From Bacillota bacterium (lineage in GTDB: Bacteria > Bacillota > Clostridia > Acetivibrionales > JAEXSP01): 64,000 nucleotides of DNA. Location: the NCBI GenBank assembly GCA_023453795.1, contig JAEXSP010000003.1, forward strand, positions 29,676 through 93,675, in the 5' to 3' direction. The position numbers and the translations under genes were made by a program. Shown piece after piece: positions 34,453 to 43,171 of this stretch (positions within the stretch are counted from its first letter, which is position 1; every line of letters starts with the position of its first letter). The notes below the pieces were generated by a model. That model saw only the letters and a program-made list of their open reading frames with translations. It had not been told where the DNA came from and did not search any database.

Positions 34453-36465
34453 TTAATTAACATCTATGATATGCTCAACGGTGCAGGTTATGCAAGGAAA
34501 AGTACTTACATAAGAGGCCTCATGGCCCAAAGAAGTGGATGGGTCTGTATAATTAACGTAGTAGGTGTTTTTTGCGCCTGTAAATTGCACATTATTTTTT
34601 GGGTAATACCCGTAGCTGTATTCGGGTGGCGTTAAGAACTGAACCTTTAAGCTTAATTTAACATCCTTGTATAAATAGGTCCACATTCCGGAATCTGGAT
34701 CCATTGAGCCAAGTAAATCAGCTTTTAAGTTAATTACTATTTTTTTAGGATCAGGAGCCGCCAGCCATGATACATTATCTGTACTATATCCGATTGCTTG
34801 AACGTTATCGGGAAGGGTAATTTCAAAGGTAATGTCGTTAAACTGAGCGATTGAATAAAGCGTATTTGTCATACCTTTCAATGCACCTGCCAGTTTAGTG
34901 GGGTCAGGACTAAACTTGTAATAATAGTCTCCGGGTGTTACTTCGTCAGAGCCGGATATTTTTGCAATTTCATTCAGACTGCTTAAGGTACCGTCAGTCG
35001 AATAGCATCCAAATATAGTTTTTATTTTTACGGCTGAATCACTTTTTACTTTAAATCCCATAGCCCTGGCATAAGCAGCAGGCATATCACCGGTACGATC
35101 CCCAAGATAATATGCTTCTCCCGAATTGACTAAAGCATTTTTTATTGTATTGTCAGTGGCAGACCAGGTATTTGGATTGTTATAGGCTAAAACAATCATA
35201 TACTTCGGGACGCTGCTGGGTGATCCTTTGAGGATATAATATGCTTTGCGGAGGCCATCGCCCATATTGCTCTTATCATCATTGCTTGCTTTCAGATTAT
35301 TTGAGATTATATTTTTTAGAGAAGTATAGCCCGATTCAGATTTAGTGTCATATAAGCTGAAATCATTTTGACTATTGCCGTTTATTTGATTTGCTGAATC
35401 GCTGTACGAGATTATGCTCATTTTTACGCCGTCAGCCCTTACCATATCAAGAAGCCTCTTCATAAAGTCCTTTGCTTTCGCCAAATAGTATTCATCTACG
35501 TAATGGCCTATTTGCTTGACTAAATCGCTATCACTTTTTGGGTGGACTACATCGAAGCTGTTTGTTGCATTGCCAATCTCTTTTGCAACAACACAGCCAT
35601 TAACCTTGTTGCCGGTTGTGTTATAGGTGACTTTACCCTTAGGAGCGTAAATGACCCCATCAATACAGGAGTTGGAAGGTTTAATTGTAATGCTGCCGTT
35701 TTTTGAATAGATACAGGTTTCATCTCCGTTGCAGATATTACCCTCGATAATAATATTTCCTTCGGCAATGATATATTGCTTTTTGCCTGAAAAGTTGAGC
35801 CCGTTTGTAAAGTCTACATTGCCGTTGAAATAAAGTACAGTATTGTCCGAGTACCAGTTAAAGGTGTTTCCTGTAAATTTGATTGTATTGGTTGAGGAGT
35901 CATATCCAAGATAAACTCCACTTGTGCATATTTCACCCTTATTGCTCAATTTTGAATCTATTGTAATAAGCCTCATTTTTTCCTTATCATTTTTAATAAA
36001 ATCTGAAAAATCCGGGAGATCGATATTCGGTACATGCTCCTTTATTACTGTTTTGCCTGTATCACCTTGGGTTAAAACAGTTCCCACAGATTCAAGAATA
36101 CCTTCGACATTGAGGGTGCTCTGTTTGGCTTTTATGTTTCCGTTTGCATGCACATCCCCAATAACTTTGATTGATGAACCTTGAATATCCATATCACTAT
36201 CACTGAACAGTGCATAGTTAAACGGGTTTATTTCATACTTTTTTGAAGTGTCTACGACTACGGCAATTTCCTTTGCGCTGTTTATATAAACCGGAACATC
36301 TATTTTCCCGGAATCACTGTAAGTTAGAACTCTTTCTTCGCCAAAATCAACTGGCTTTGGATTGTCATATATTACTGTAGGTTCCGTAAAGCCTGATACT
36401 GTAAACAGTATTTGAATTGCTGCCGCCAGAAAAAAAACAATAGCTTTTTTAGTGTTTATAAGCAT
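34453..36465 (-). CDS. Secreted vWA-like protein with inserted bactofilin/beta-helix-like domain
   Basis: 670 residues with a signal segment (about 8-27). Near residue 65 a strand IAVVVDTSKKYE looks like the first strand and MIDAS loop of a von Willebrand A domain. A stretch rich in short beta turns follows (about 80-300: ALFSDSDMDIQG, GDVHANGNIK, GVIYAPKGKVTYN), like the bactofilin-like DUF7305 modules of pilus-linked proteins. The vWA fold seems to resume with AKDFMKRLLDMVRADGVKMSIISYS, MGDGLRKAYYIL and YMIVLAYNNP (about 320-450). The MIDAS residues DxSxS and the later TDG are altered (DTSKK, AYNNP). The C-terminus is beta-rich. Surface adhesion is likely; the domain reading is inference. 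Confidence 0.75.
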   Translation of the reverse strand: MLINTKKAIVFFLAAAIQILFTVSGFTEPTVIYDNPKPVDFGEERVLTYSDSGKIDVPVYINSAKEIAVVVDTSKKYEINPFNYALFSDSDMDIQGSSIKVIGDVHANGNIKAKQSTLNVEGILESVGTVLTQGDTGKTVIKEHVPNIDLPDFSDFIKNDKEKMRLITIDSKLSNKGEICTSGVYLGYDSSTNTIKFTGNTFNWYSDNTVLYFNGNVDFTNGLNFSGKKQYIIAEGNIIIEGNICNGDETCIYSKNGSITIKPSNSCIDGVIYAPKGKVTYNTTGNKVNGCVVAKEIGNATNSFDVVHPKSDSDLVKQIGHYVDEYYLAKAKDFMKRLLDMVRADGVKMSIISYSDSANQINGNSQNDFSLYDTKSESGYTSLKNIISNNLKASNDDKSNMGDGLRKAYYILKGSPSSVPKYMIVLAYNNPNTWSATDNTIKNALVNSGEAYYLGDRTGDMPAAYARAMGFKVKSDSAVKIKTIFGCYSTDGTLSSLNEIAKISGSDEVTPGDYYYKFSPDPTKLAGALKGMTNTLYSIAQFNDITFEITLPDNVQAIGYSTDNVSWLAAPDPKKIVINLKADLLGSMDPDSGMWTYLYKDVKLSLKVQFLTPPEYSYGYYPKNNVQFTGAKNTYYVNYTDPSTSLGHEASYVSTFPCITCTVEHIIDVN

Positions 36466-36690
36466 ATGAAGTCTCCTTTGACAAAATTGTAGGGATAAGA
36501 AGCACCTGATACATTATATTCCTGCGCAAAGTCCACATGTTAACTTTTTTCAGTGTTTTAGAATAGGTGATTTATAATACAGGCAATTCAGAGAATTTTT
36601 ATCTCTATATGTGCTTTCAAATAGCATTTAAAGGGCCGGAAATATGTGATATAGTAGAAAGGTACTCTGAAGGTTACATAAAGGTGATTT

Positions 36691-37602
36691 ATGAAGATAG
36701 ACCGTTTACTCAGTATAATAACAATATTACTTCAGCAGGATAAGGCTACGGCGCCTGAACTGGCAAGAAAGCTGGAAGTTTCCCGAAGGACGATCCAAAG
36801 GGACATAGAAGATATCTGCAAGGCAGGGATTCCCGTTGTGACATTCCAGGGGGGAGACGGAGGCATCTCTATTGCTGAAGGTTTTAAGCTTGATAAAAGA
36901 GTCCTTTCCGTTGATGAACTTCAAAATATACTTGTAGGATTGAAGAGCATTGCAAGTGTAAGCTCGGATGCAAAGATCAACCGGCTTATCACGAAGCTTG
37001 CACCTGAGAACGCTTCTGTGGCTTTGGCGAGCGACAGCATTCACATAGACCTCTCTTCTCATTATAAGTCAACCTTGACAGAGAAAATAAGTCTGATAAA
37101 ATCAGCTATTTCAGACAAGCATGAAATAACTTTTGATTATTACTCGGAGAAGGGCATGACCAGCCGGAGGATAGAACCCTATTTCATAAATTATAGATGG
37201 ACATCCTGGTATGTCTTTGGATTCTGCAAAATAAGAAACGATTTCAGAATGTTCAAGCTGAACCGGCTTTGGAACCTGAATATTACAAATGAAACATTTA
37301 TCCCACGGGAAGCTCCAAGGGAAGCTCTTGAAAAAGAATGCTTTACAGATGAACACAAGGTCACGGTATTATTCGACCCATCGGCAGAATACCTTCTCAT
37401 AGAAGAATATGGCCCGGATTGCTATGTGAGAAAAGAAGACGGTCAATTGGAGTTTAGCGCCGGTTTCAGCAACAGGGATTATGCGATAAGGTGGATTCTT
37501 GGCTTTGGCGGCAAAGCCAAGGTTATAGATCCACCGGATATTGCAAAAGAGATTAAAGAAAATGCGAAAAAAATTATCCATAACTATGAACATGACATAT
37601 AG
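36691..37602 (+). CDS. WYL-domain transcriptional regulator (YafY-like)
   Basis: 303 residues. An HTH_11 winged helix (about 1-60: KATAPELARKLEVSRRTIQRDIEDICKAGIP) is followed by the WYL domain (about 135-215: YFINYRWTSWYVFGFCKIRNDFRMFKLNRL, where WYV stands at the WYL place) and the WCX C-terminal part. WYL regulators bind nucleic acids or nucleotides and often control DNA damage or defence genes. It precedes a three-gene operon on the same strand by about 90 bases and may control it. Confidence 0.9.
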   Translation: MKIDRLLSIITILLQQDKATAPELARKLEVSRRTIQRDIEDICKAGIPVVTFQGGDGGISIAEGFKLDKRVLSVDELQNILVGLKSIASVSSDAKINRLITKLAPENASVALASDSIHIDLSSHYKSTLTEKISLIKSAISDKHEITFDYYSEKGMTSRRIEPYFINYRWTSWYVFGFCKIRNDFRMFKLNRLWNLNITNETFIPREAPREALEKECFTDEHKVTVLFDPSAEYLLIEEYGPDCYVRKEDGQLEFSAGFSNRDYAIRWILGFGGKAKVIDPPDIAKEIKENAKKIIHNYEHDI

Positions 37603-37693
37603 TTGTCCGGTTCGGTCTGTTATTATTAAATAAAAAAGGCATTTTGGGGTTAAGAATCAGCTGCCAGCCTTTTTGAAAGGAATGATATTTGTA

Positions 37694-37966
37694 ATGGTAG
37701 AATCGAGATGCGGGCTGCTGTGCAGCAAATGTGAGTTTAGGGAGCAAATGAACTGTAAAGGCTGTATCAATACAAAGACAATGTTCTGGGGGGAATGCCC
37801 GGTAAAGACCTGCTGTGATGCAAAGGCTCTCTCTAATTGCGGAGAATGTTCTGAAATGCCATGCAAGCCGCTCAATGACTTTGCTTATGACAAGGAGCAT
37901 GGTGATAACGGCGCGAGAATACAACAGTGTAGGAAGTGGAAAGAGGAGGGTGATAAGCAGCAATGA
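37694..37966 (+). CDS. DUF3795-type Cys-rich protein
   Basis: 90 residues with eleven or more Cys in C-x2-C and C-x-C patterns: RCGLLCSKCEF, NCKGC, ECPVKTCC, NCGECSEMPC. This matches the DUF3795 family, presumed metal- or Fe-S-binding, function unknown. The ATG at 37694 is used; GAAAGGA lies a little far upstream. It overlaps the next gene by four bases (ATGA), so translation is coupled. Confidence 0.88.
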   Translation: MVESRCGLLCSKCEFREQMNCKGCINTKTMFWGECPVKTCCDAKALSNCGECSEMPCKPLNDFAYDKEHGDNGARIQQCRKWKEEGDKQQ

Positions 37967-38379
37967 ATGCTGATTTGATGCAAAGAGCGGAAGAAATAAT
38001 GAAAAAAGCAAATACTGCAGTTATTGCCACTATTGATGGAGAAGGCTATCCGCGAGCTTCTGTCATATCCAGCTTGAAAACCGAAGGGATAAAGCATGCG
38101 TGGTTCTCAACAAGTTTAAAATCAGGCAAGGTCAGGTGCATTCGTATCAATAGCAAAGCAAGCTTATGTTATAGTGACGGGGACAATAACATCACTTTGA
38201 TGGGAACAATTGAAATTGTTACAGATCCTGAGCTTAAGAAGGATATGTGGCTTGACTGGTTTATTGATCACTTCCCTGGGGGAATTGAAGATCCGAATTA
38301 TTGCTTATTGAAGTTTACGGCAGGGAAGGCTGCATTTTGGATAGATTCGATCAGCCTGGAATTAGATGAAATTGCCTGA
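37963..38379 (+). CDS. Pyridoxamine-5'-phosphate-oxidase-like flavoprotein
   Basis: 138 residues of the split-barrel FMN-binding fold: ANTAVIATIDGEGYPRASVIS, then SGKVRCIRINSKASLCYSDG and the C-terminal FTAGKAAFWIDS. General FMN-dependent redox or stress proteins (GS26/YzzA type) share it; true PNPOx activity is unlikely at this length. It overlaps the Cys-rich gene at the 5' end and abuts the next gene. Confidence 0.9.
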   Translation: MNADLMQRAEEIMKKANTAVIATIDGEGYPRASVISSLKTEGIKHAWFSTSLKSGKVRCIRINSKASLCYSDGDNNITLMGTIEIVTDPELKKDMWLDWFIDHFPGGIEDPNYCLLKFTAGKAAFWIDSISLELDEIA

Positions 38380-38396
38380 TGAAAGGAAAAGGCCTG

Positions 38397-39071
38397 ATGC
38401 TTAAAAACTATGACGATTTTCTTAAAAGAGTTAATGAATTGGGTTACATGTTTTTTTCGGAAGTACTGCCGGGATTCCCTTCACTTACAGGTGAAACCCC
38501 CGCGGAACAGTGGCACACCGGAGATATGGATACAGACCCATGGTGGTGGAAGGATAGGGCGGCAGAAGAAAAAAAGCTTGCTTTCGGGTGCATCCTCGGA
38601 GGGCATAAGGGCTTCATTTCACCGGAAATGTATCCGTACTTCTACCGTGCGTTTCAACCGGAAGAGCACATGGAGGAGAGAAGGTATAACGGTGAGGTAA
38701 AAGAAGCTGTTTGGGAGCTTTGGCAGCTTTTTGAGAGAAAAACCCTTATGAGCACAAGCGACATCCGAAATGAGCTGGGAGTTTCCAAAAAGAAAGGTGC
38801 CGGCCGGATAGATTCTGCAATAAAGGAATTGCAGCAGCATTTTTACATAGCTGTTTCAGGCAGTACGCAGAAAAAAGACAGATTAGGCCAGCCCTACGGG
38901 TGGCGGATAAATGTTTATGACAAAGCGTTAAACTGGGCTCCACCGGAATGGATTGAAAAAGGCAGGGAGTTGAGCCTCGAAGAGGCACGGGAAAAGATCC
39001 TGAAAACAGGTACCGATATAAGCTGCAATGTGACGGAAGGTCAATTGGTGAAAGTACTGGGCATCAAGTAA
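38397..39071 (+). CDS. Possible AlkZ/YcaQ-related protein
   Basis: 224 residues. The pattern EQWHTGDMDTDPWWWKDRAA and FGCILGGHKGFIS, then a winged-helix-like part (TSDIRNELGVSKKKGAGRIDSAIKELQ) and a basic-aromatic C-terminal part, recalls small proteins named AlkZ-related, after the HTH_42 DNA glycosylases that open crosslinks. The assignment rests on memory of the family pattern and is weak; catalytic QxQ/QxD motifs are not evident. The ATG at 38397 follows AAAGGAAAAGG; an upstream ATG at 38379 overlaps the previous stop. Confidence 0.6.
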   Translation: MLKNYDDFLKRVNELGYMFFSEVLPGFPSLTGETPAEQWHTGDMDTDPWWWKDRAAEEKKLAFGCILGGHKGFISPEMYPYFYRAFQPEEHMEERRYNGEVKEAVWELWQLFERKTLMSTSDIRNELGVSKKKGAGRIDSAIKELQQHFYIAVSGSTQKKDRLGQPYGWRINVYDKALNWAPPEWIEKGRELSLEEAREKILKTGTDISCNVTEGQLVKVLGIK

Positions 39072-39093
39072 GTGTATAAGAAAGCAGGTATTA

Positions 39094-39120
39094 AAGCTCG
39101 CAATATAGTATTGCGGGCTT
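39094..39120 (+). terminator. Hairpin after the 37694-39071 operon
   Basis: AAGCTCGCAATA / TATTGCGGGCTT, 12 bp with one G-U pair and a 3-base loop. No T run follows, so termination is only likely. Confidence 0.5.
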
Positions 39121-39172
39121 ATTAAATTGGTTAAGCCTGTAAAAGCATGATCAAATTATTTTCGTTAATATA

Positions 39173-39218
39173 TTGACAAAGCAGCTATAATCGTTTAAAA
39201 TGTTAGACAAGGCTAACA
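39173..39218 (+). promoter_or_regulatory. feoA promoter with DtxR-type operator
   Basis: TTGACA (39173-39178), 17 bases, TAAAAT (39196-39201). A palindrome TGTTAG-ACAAGG-CTAACA (39201-39218) overlaps the end of the -10. Its core TTAG-N6-CTAA is the core of the DtxR/IdeR box, so iron-loaded DtxR-family repressor would block transcription. Confidence 0.78.
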
Positions 39219-39260
39219 ATTATTGAATAGTGATAGCTATAACCAATTGGAGGTGTTACA

Positions 39261-39533
39261 ATGGCTGATGAAATAAAATTATCATCGTTAATAGAGGCAG
39301 TCAGGAAAACTCTGAATGAGCTGAAAATAGGCCAAAAGGGCAAAGTAGTAAAAGTTAATTCCAAAGGAGCTATAAGAAGAAGGATCATGGAGATGGGCAT
39401 AACTAATGGCGCTGAAATTCTGGTTAAGGGCTTTGCGCCATTGGGCGATCCGATGGAACTTGGGGTCAAGGGCTATAGCTTGAGCCTTCGTAAATCGGAG
39501 GCATCCGAGATAATGGTTGAATTGGTTGAATGA
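39261..39533 (+). CDS. feoA: Ferrous iron transport protein A
   Basis: 90 residues, SH3-like FeoA fold: LKIGQKGKVVKVNSKGAIRRRIMEMGITNGAEILVKGFAPLGDPMELGVKGY spans the family core. FeoA assists the Fe(II) transporter FeoB. Good GGAGGTG site. feoB follows after 50 bases with its own box. Confidence 0.95.
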   Translation: MADEIKLSSLIEAVRKTLNELKIGQKGKVVKVNSKGAIRRRIMEMGITNGAEILVKGFAPLGDPMELGVKGYSLSLRKSEASEIMVELVE

Positions 39534-39547
39534 TTTTTTATGATAAA

Positions 39548-39563
39548 GTTAGGCGAAACTAAC
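39548..39563 (+). promoter_or_regulatory. Second DtxR-type box, before feoB
   Basis: GTTAG-GCGAAA-CTAAC, the same TTAG-N6-CTAA core as upstream of feoA, 20 bases before the feoB start. No clear -35/-10 lies beside it, so it may act by roadblock or serve an internal promoter. Confidence 0.7.
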
Positions 39564-39583
39564 ATATGGGGGATTGGTCGATT

Positions 39584-41632
39584 ATGGTTAAAACAAATAT
39601 ATTAAGTAATGAAATTGTATTGGGGATAGCCGGAAATCCGAATTGTGGGAAAACGGTTCTTTTTAACGGATTGACGGGCGCCAGGCAGCATGTGGGAAAT
39701 TGGCCGGGTGTCACAGTGGAAAAAAAAGAAGGAAGCTTTATGTTTGAAAATATGCATATTACTGTAGTGGATCTTCCGGGTACATATAGTCTTGGTGCAT
39801 ATTCAGAGGATGAAGCTGTTGCCCGGGACTATATCCTGTTTGAAAAACCTGATGCAGTTCTGAATGTCATTGACTCGACGAATATAGAGAGAAACCTTTA
39901 TCTGACATGCCAGCTGCTGGAGATGGACGCTAATGTGATCATTGCCTTAAATATGTTTGATGAGGCAATGTCAAAAAAAATAGATATTAATCTTGGACAA
40001 TTGTCATCTATGCTTGGAGTGCCTGTTCTACCCACCGTTGCAACGAAAAACCGGGGGGTTGAAGAGTTGATGCGACAGATAGTCAAAACATCCGGCGAAG
40101 AAACAAGGGAACCCTTGGTAATAAACTATGGCAAGGAGATTGAAGCTGTTTTGAGAGCTCTTCAAAATGAAATTGCAAAGGATGAAGAGCTAGTCAAGGT
40201 GAATAATTCAAGATGGCTTGCTGTTAAACTGCTTGAGGGTGATGAGACAGTAAAGAAAATCGTTAAGAAAAGCAGCCTGTATGAAAAATTGGGAAGGATG
40301 AGGAATGATTCGGTCAAAAAGCTGGAGACTTTCTGGGGAGATGACATTGAAGCTATTTTCGCTGAAAAAAGATATGGTTTTATCAACGGTGTTGTAAAGG
40401 AATCTGTGAAGAGGCATATGTCTGCAGAGGAAAAACAGTCCGTTACGGACAAGATCGATAGGATCGTTACAAACCGCTACCTGGGAATACCCATTTTTCT
40501 TTTTGCGATGTGGGCGGTATTCCAATTTACCTTCACCCTCGGAAATCCTTTGGCAGACGGTATTGAAACCGTTTTCGGGTGGCTTGCAAAAGGAGTAGGA
40601 ATTCTTCTAGATGACATGCATGCTCCCCATTTATTGAATTCTCTTATTGTAGAAGGAATTATTGGGGGTGTAGGGGCGGTAATTGTCTTTATGCCTAACA
40701 TCTTCCTGCTTTTCTTTGCAATATCACTTCTGGAGGACAGCGGTTATATGGCCAGAGCAGCATATATTACGGACCGGTTCATGCATACCCTGGGTTTGCA
40801 TGGCAAGTCTTTCATTCCGATGATTATTGGTTTCGGGTGTAATGTTCCAGGCATATTGGCTGCAAGAACCCTGGAGAATAAAAGAGACCGTCTGGTTACG
40901 ATTTTGATTAACCCATTAATGTCGTGCTCCGCAAGACTGCCTGTCTATATATTGTTTACCGGTGCTTTCTTTACGGCAGACCAGGGGCTTGTTATATTCT
41001 CACTATATCTTTTGGGAATAGTGCTTGCAATTGCAATGGGAGTTGTTTTCAAGAAGTTTATATTCAGGGGAGAGACCTCGCATTTTGTTATGGAATTGCC
41101 TCCGTACCGCGTACCAACCCTAAAGAGTACATTTATCCATATGTGGGACAGGGGAAGCTCTTTTATACGTAAAGCAGGAACCATCATCGTAGCAGTTGTT
41201 GTTTTGGTTTGGGTCCTATCAAGCCTTCCTGCAGGAGTGGCTTATGCCAGCCAAGACAGTTTGCTTGGACACCTGGGGGCATTCATTGCACCCGTACTGA
41301 AACCAGCAGGGTTCGGAACCTGGCAGGCTGCTGTAGCCTTGCTTTTTGGGATTGTTGCAAAAGAAGTTGTTGTCGGTACGTTAGGTGTTGTGTATGGAGT
41401 AAGCGACAAGGGCCTGACAGCGGCTATTGCAAAAGCTTGGACGCCTCTTTCGGCCTTTTCTTTCATGGTAATGACTCTGATCTATATACCTTGTGCTGCG
41501 ACCATAGGCGCAATAAAGCGCGAGACAAACTCATGGGGCTGGACCGCCTTTTCTGTAGGCTATAGCCTAACACTGGGATGGGTTATGTCAACGGCAGTAT
41601 TTCAGATTGGAAAATTGTTTGGCTTTGCCTGA
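39584..41632 (+). CDS. feoB: Ferrous iron transporter B
   Basis: 682 residues. An N-terminal G domain (P-loop GNPNCGKT about 17-24, DLPGTYSL switch II, NMFD specificity motif, followed by a helical GDI-like region) is joined to a membrane domain of eight or more helices with the Nramp-like gate motifs SCSARLPVYI and IGFGCNVPG (the Cys is a putative iron ligand). Imports Fe(II). The ATG at 39584 is preferred (GGGGGA upstream); the ATG at 39566 touches the operator. Shorter spacing than in E. coli is normal for Clostridia. Confidence 0.95.
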   Translation: MVKTNILSNEIVLGIAGNPNCGKTVLFNGLTGARQHVGNWPGVTVEKKEGSFMFENMHITVVDLPGTYSLGAYSEDEAVARDYILFEKPDAVLNVIDSTNIERNLYLTCQLLEMDANVIIALNMFDEAMSKKIDINLGQLSSMLGVPVLPTVATKNRGVEELMRQIVKTSGEETREPLVINYGKEIEAVLRALQNEIAKDEELVKVNNSRWLAVKLLEGDETVKKIVKKSSLYEKLGRMRNDSVKKLETFWGDDIEAIFAEKRYGFINGVVKESVKRHMSAEEKQSVTDKIDRIVTNRYLGIPIFLFAMWAVFQFTFTLGNPLADGIETVFGWLAKGVGILLDDMHAPHLLNSLIVEGIIGGVGAVIVFMPNIFLLFFAISLLEDSGYMARAAYITDRFMHTLGLHGKSFIPMIIGFGCNVPGILAARTLENKRDRLVTILINPLMSCSARLPVYILFTGAFFTADQGLVIFSLYLLGIVLAIAMGVVFKKFIFRGETSHFVMELPPYRVPTLKSTFIHMWDRGSSFIRKAGTIIVAVVVLVWVLSSLPAGVAYASQDSLLGHLGAFIAPVLKPAGFGTWQAAVALLFGIVAKEVVVGTLGVVYGVSDKGLTAAIAKAWTPLSAFSFMVMTLIYIPCAATIGAIKRETNSWGWTAFSVGYSLTLGWVMSTAVFQIGKLFGFA

Positions 41633-41647
41633 TAAGGAGGGAGCATT

Positions 41648-41800
41648 ATGGAAATTATTTTTTTAATTATGATAGGGTTAGGTGCAGCTGCATTTATTTA
41701 TTATAAAATGCGGAAAGCCTTTAAAAAGTCGGATTGCGGTTCATGCTGCGGTTCTTGTAATAGTGACTGCAGCATGAGGTCACAAAAGAAAAATGACTAA
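41648..41800 (+). CDS. FeoB-associated Cys-rich membrane protein
   Basis: A 50-residue gene 15 bases after feoB, with AAGGAGG upstream. One N-terminal membrane helix (about 3-20: IIFLIMIGLGAAAFIYY) is followed by a basic linker and a cluster of five Cys (SDCGSCCGSCNSDCS). This matches the small FeoB-associated family found after clostridial feoB and thought to handle iron or stabilise FeoB. Confidence 0.92.
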   Translation: MEIIFLIMIGLGAAAFIYYKMRKAFKKSDCGSCCGSCNSDCSMRSQKKND

Positions 41801-41860
41801 TCCAACTGTCGCTTGTAACATGCTCAAGAAGGACATTATTTATTGCCGCCATTGCTGAAC

Positions 41861-41885
41861 GGAGGTGTCACAAAGCGACGGAGGG
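41861..41885. repeat. Partial copy of the queD-queE intergenic repeat
   Basis: GGAGGTGTCAC-aaa-GCGACGGAGGG resembles the right end of the element at 61311-61406 (GGGATGTCAC ... GTGACAGAGGG), with the same stem-loop GTCAC/GTGAC-type core. It lies between the convergent FeoB-associated gene and the amidase gene. Confidence 0.5.
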
Positions 41886-41887
41886 AT

Positions 41888-42988
41888 TTAACCAAGGGAG
41901 GTTTCCCTGATTCCTGAGAGGATTGCTTTAACTATTTTTCTCTTATACTCACTCGTAGCCAGCAGTCTTCTTTCCTCAGAATTTGTTATATATGCTGTTT
42001 CGACAAGGACACCGGGAATGTTTGAATTTCTGAGGATATAATAGTCTCCTGTTTGGGGATCGTGGCTTTTTCTTTTAAAATCATTTATAGTAATGCTGTT
42101 TAAAGCCTTTTGAATGTTTTGTGCCAAGATTTTAGACTCGGGAAGCTTATTGTCGTAATATACAATTGAACCCGTATTTGAAGGCACATCCGGAGCGCTG
42201 TTGACATGGATGCTTACGAAAAACGCAGCCTTGCTCGTATTGATAATATTGACTCTTGCTGACAAATCCCGCAGCTGTCTTGTACCGCTGCCTCTGCTAA
42301 GACTATCCAGTGAAATGTCTTTTGACCTTGTGAGGGATGAATTGCAGCCGCATTCAGTGAGATAATTGTTGAGCAGTTTTGACATATCCAGATTTGTTTG
42401 GCTTTCGACTATGCTTCCTTTGGAGGTTCCTGCGTCAATTCCTCCATGCCCGGGATCGATTATTATTCTTGTGTTTTTTAATTTGCTCAGAAGAGTGTCT
42501 ATTTTTAGATAAGTCAATAAATCTGCTTTCCCTGAAGCATATTTTAAATACTTCTTTTGAAAACCTAAAACTGCATTTTCAGTGATGCTTCCGAAAAATC
42601 CCGTAGGCTCCTGATCCATAAAACCAAGCTTTAAAAGATCACTCTGAAGGGATTTCACTTCATTATTTTTATTTCCTTTAGATAATAACGGCTTGCACAT
42701 AAAATAACTGATTTTGTCATATGTATTGCCGCCAACCTTTCCATCGGCATAAATACCATGCTCCTCTTGAAATCTGATTACGGCCTTCATTGTCAGGTCA
42801 CCAAAAAAACCTGTCGGCTCGTGATCAAGATAGCCCAGTGTTTTCAAATTTCTCTGAAGGGAAGAAACTGCGGCCCCTGTATCACCCTTTTCCAGGACAG
42901 GCTTATTTACTGCTGTACATGTCTGTACAAGCACAAAAGAAACAATCAGAATTAATACTGTACCGATACGTATTTTGTTATTCTTCAC
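41888..42988 (-). CDS. N-acetylmuramoyl-L-alanine amidase with two peptidoglycan-binding domains
   Basis: 366 residues. Signal segment (about 8-26), then two PG_binding_1 repeats (about 34-95 and 100-165, each with LGY/LGF-x-D-x-E-P-T-G-F-F-G), then an Amidase_3 catalytic domain (from about 173). Zinc ligands are visible: His in IIDPGHGGIDAGT, Glu in SIVESQTNL, His in SIHVNSA, and the later Glu in GVLVETAYITN. Cleaves peptide stems from glycan during wall or spore-cortex turnover. Convergent with the feo operon. Confidence 0.94.
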   Translation of the reverse strand: MKNNKIRIGTVLILIVSFVLVQTCTAVNKPVLEKGDTGAAVSSLQRNLKTLGYLDHEPTGFFGDLTMKAVIRFQEEHGIYADGKVGGNTYDKISYFMCKPLLSKGNKNNEVKSLQSDLLKLGFMDQEPTGFFGSITENAVLGFQKKYLKYASGKADLLTYLKIDTLLSKLKNTRIIIDPGHGGIDAGTSKGSIVESQTNLDMSKLLNNYLTECGCNSSLTRSKDISLDSLSRGSGTRQLRDLSARVNIINTSKAAFFVSIHVNSAPDVPSNTGSIVYYDNKLPESKILAQNIQKALNSITINDFKRKSHDPQTGDYYILRNSNIPGVLVETAYITNSEERRLLATSEYKRKIVKAILSGIRETSLG

Positions 42989-43092
42989 GCAATAACCTCA
43001 TTTGCATTTTATTTACTTACGGTTTTTTCACATTTATAGTATATGGATTTTTCAGGGAAAAATCAAACTATAAAGTAAAATATGGGCTAATT

Positions 43093-43146
43093 TTAAGATA
43101 ATTTTAAGAAACGATTAAGAGCAGTTTAAAAAGGCTTGTTTATAAT
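43093..43146 (+). promoter_or_regulatory. Four TTAAGA repeats at 11-bp period plus -10 box
   Basis: TTAAGA at 43093, 43104 and 43115, and TTAAAA at 43126, are spaced exactly 11 bases apart, on one face of the helix. TATAAT follows at 43141-43146; there is no good -35, as expected for a promoter turned on by an OmpR-family regulator. Such a regulator is encoded in the same cluster (44920). Confidence 0.8.
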
Positions 43147-43171
43147 TTGTAGTAGAAAGGAGTTGGATTTA

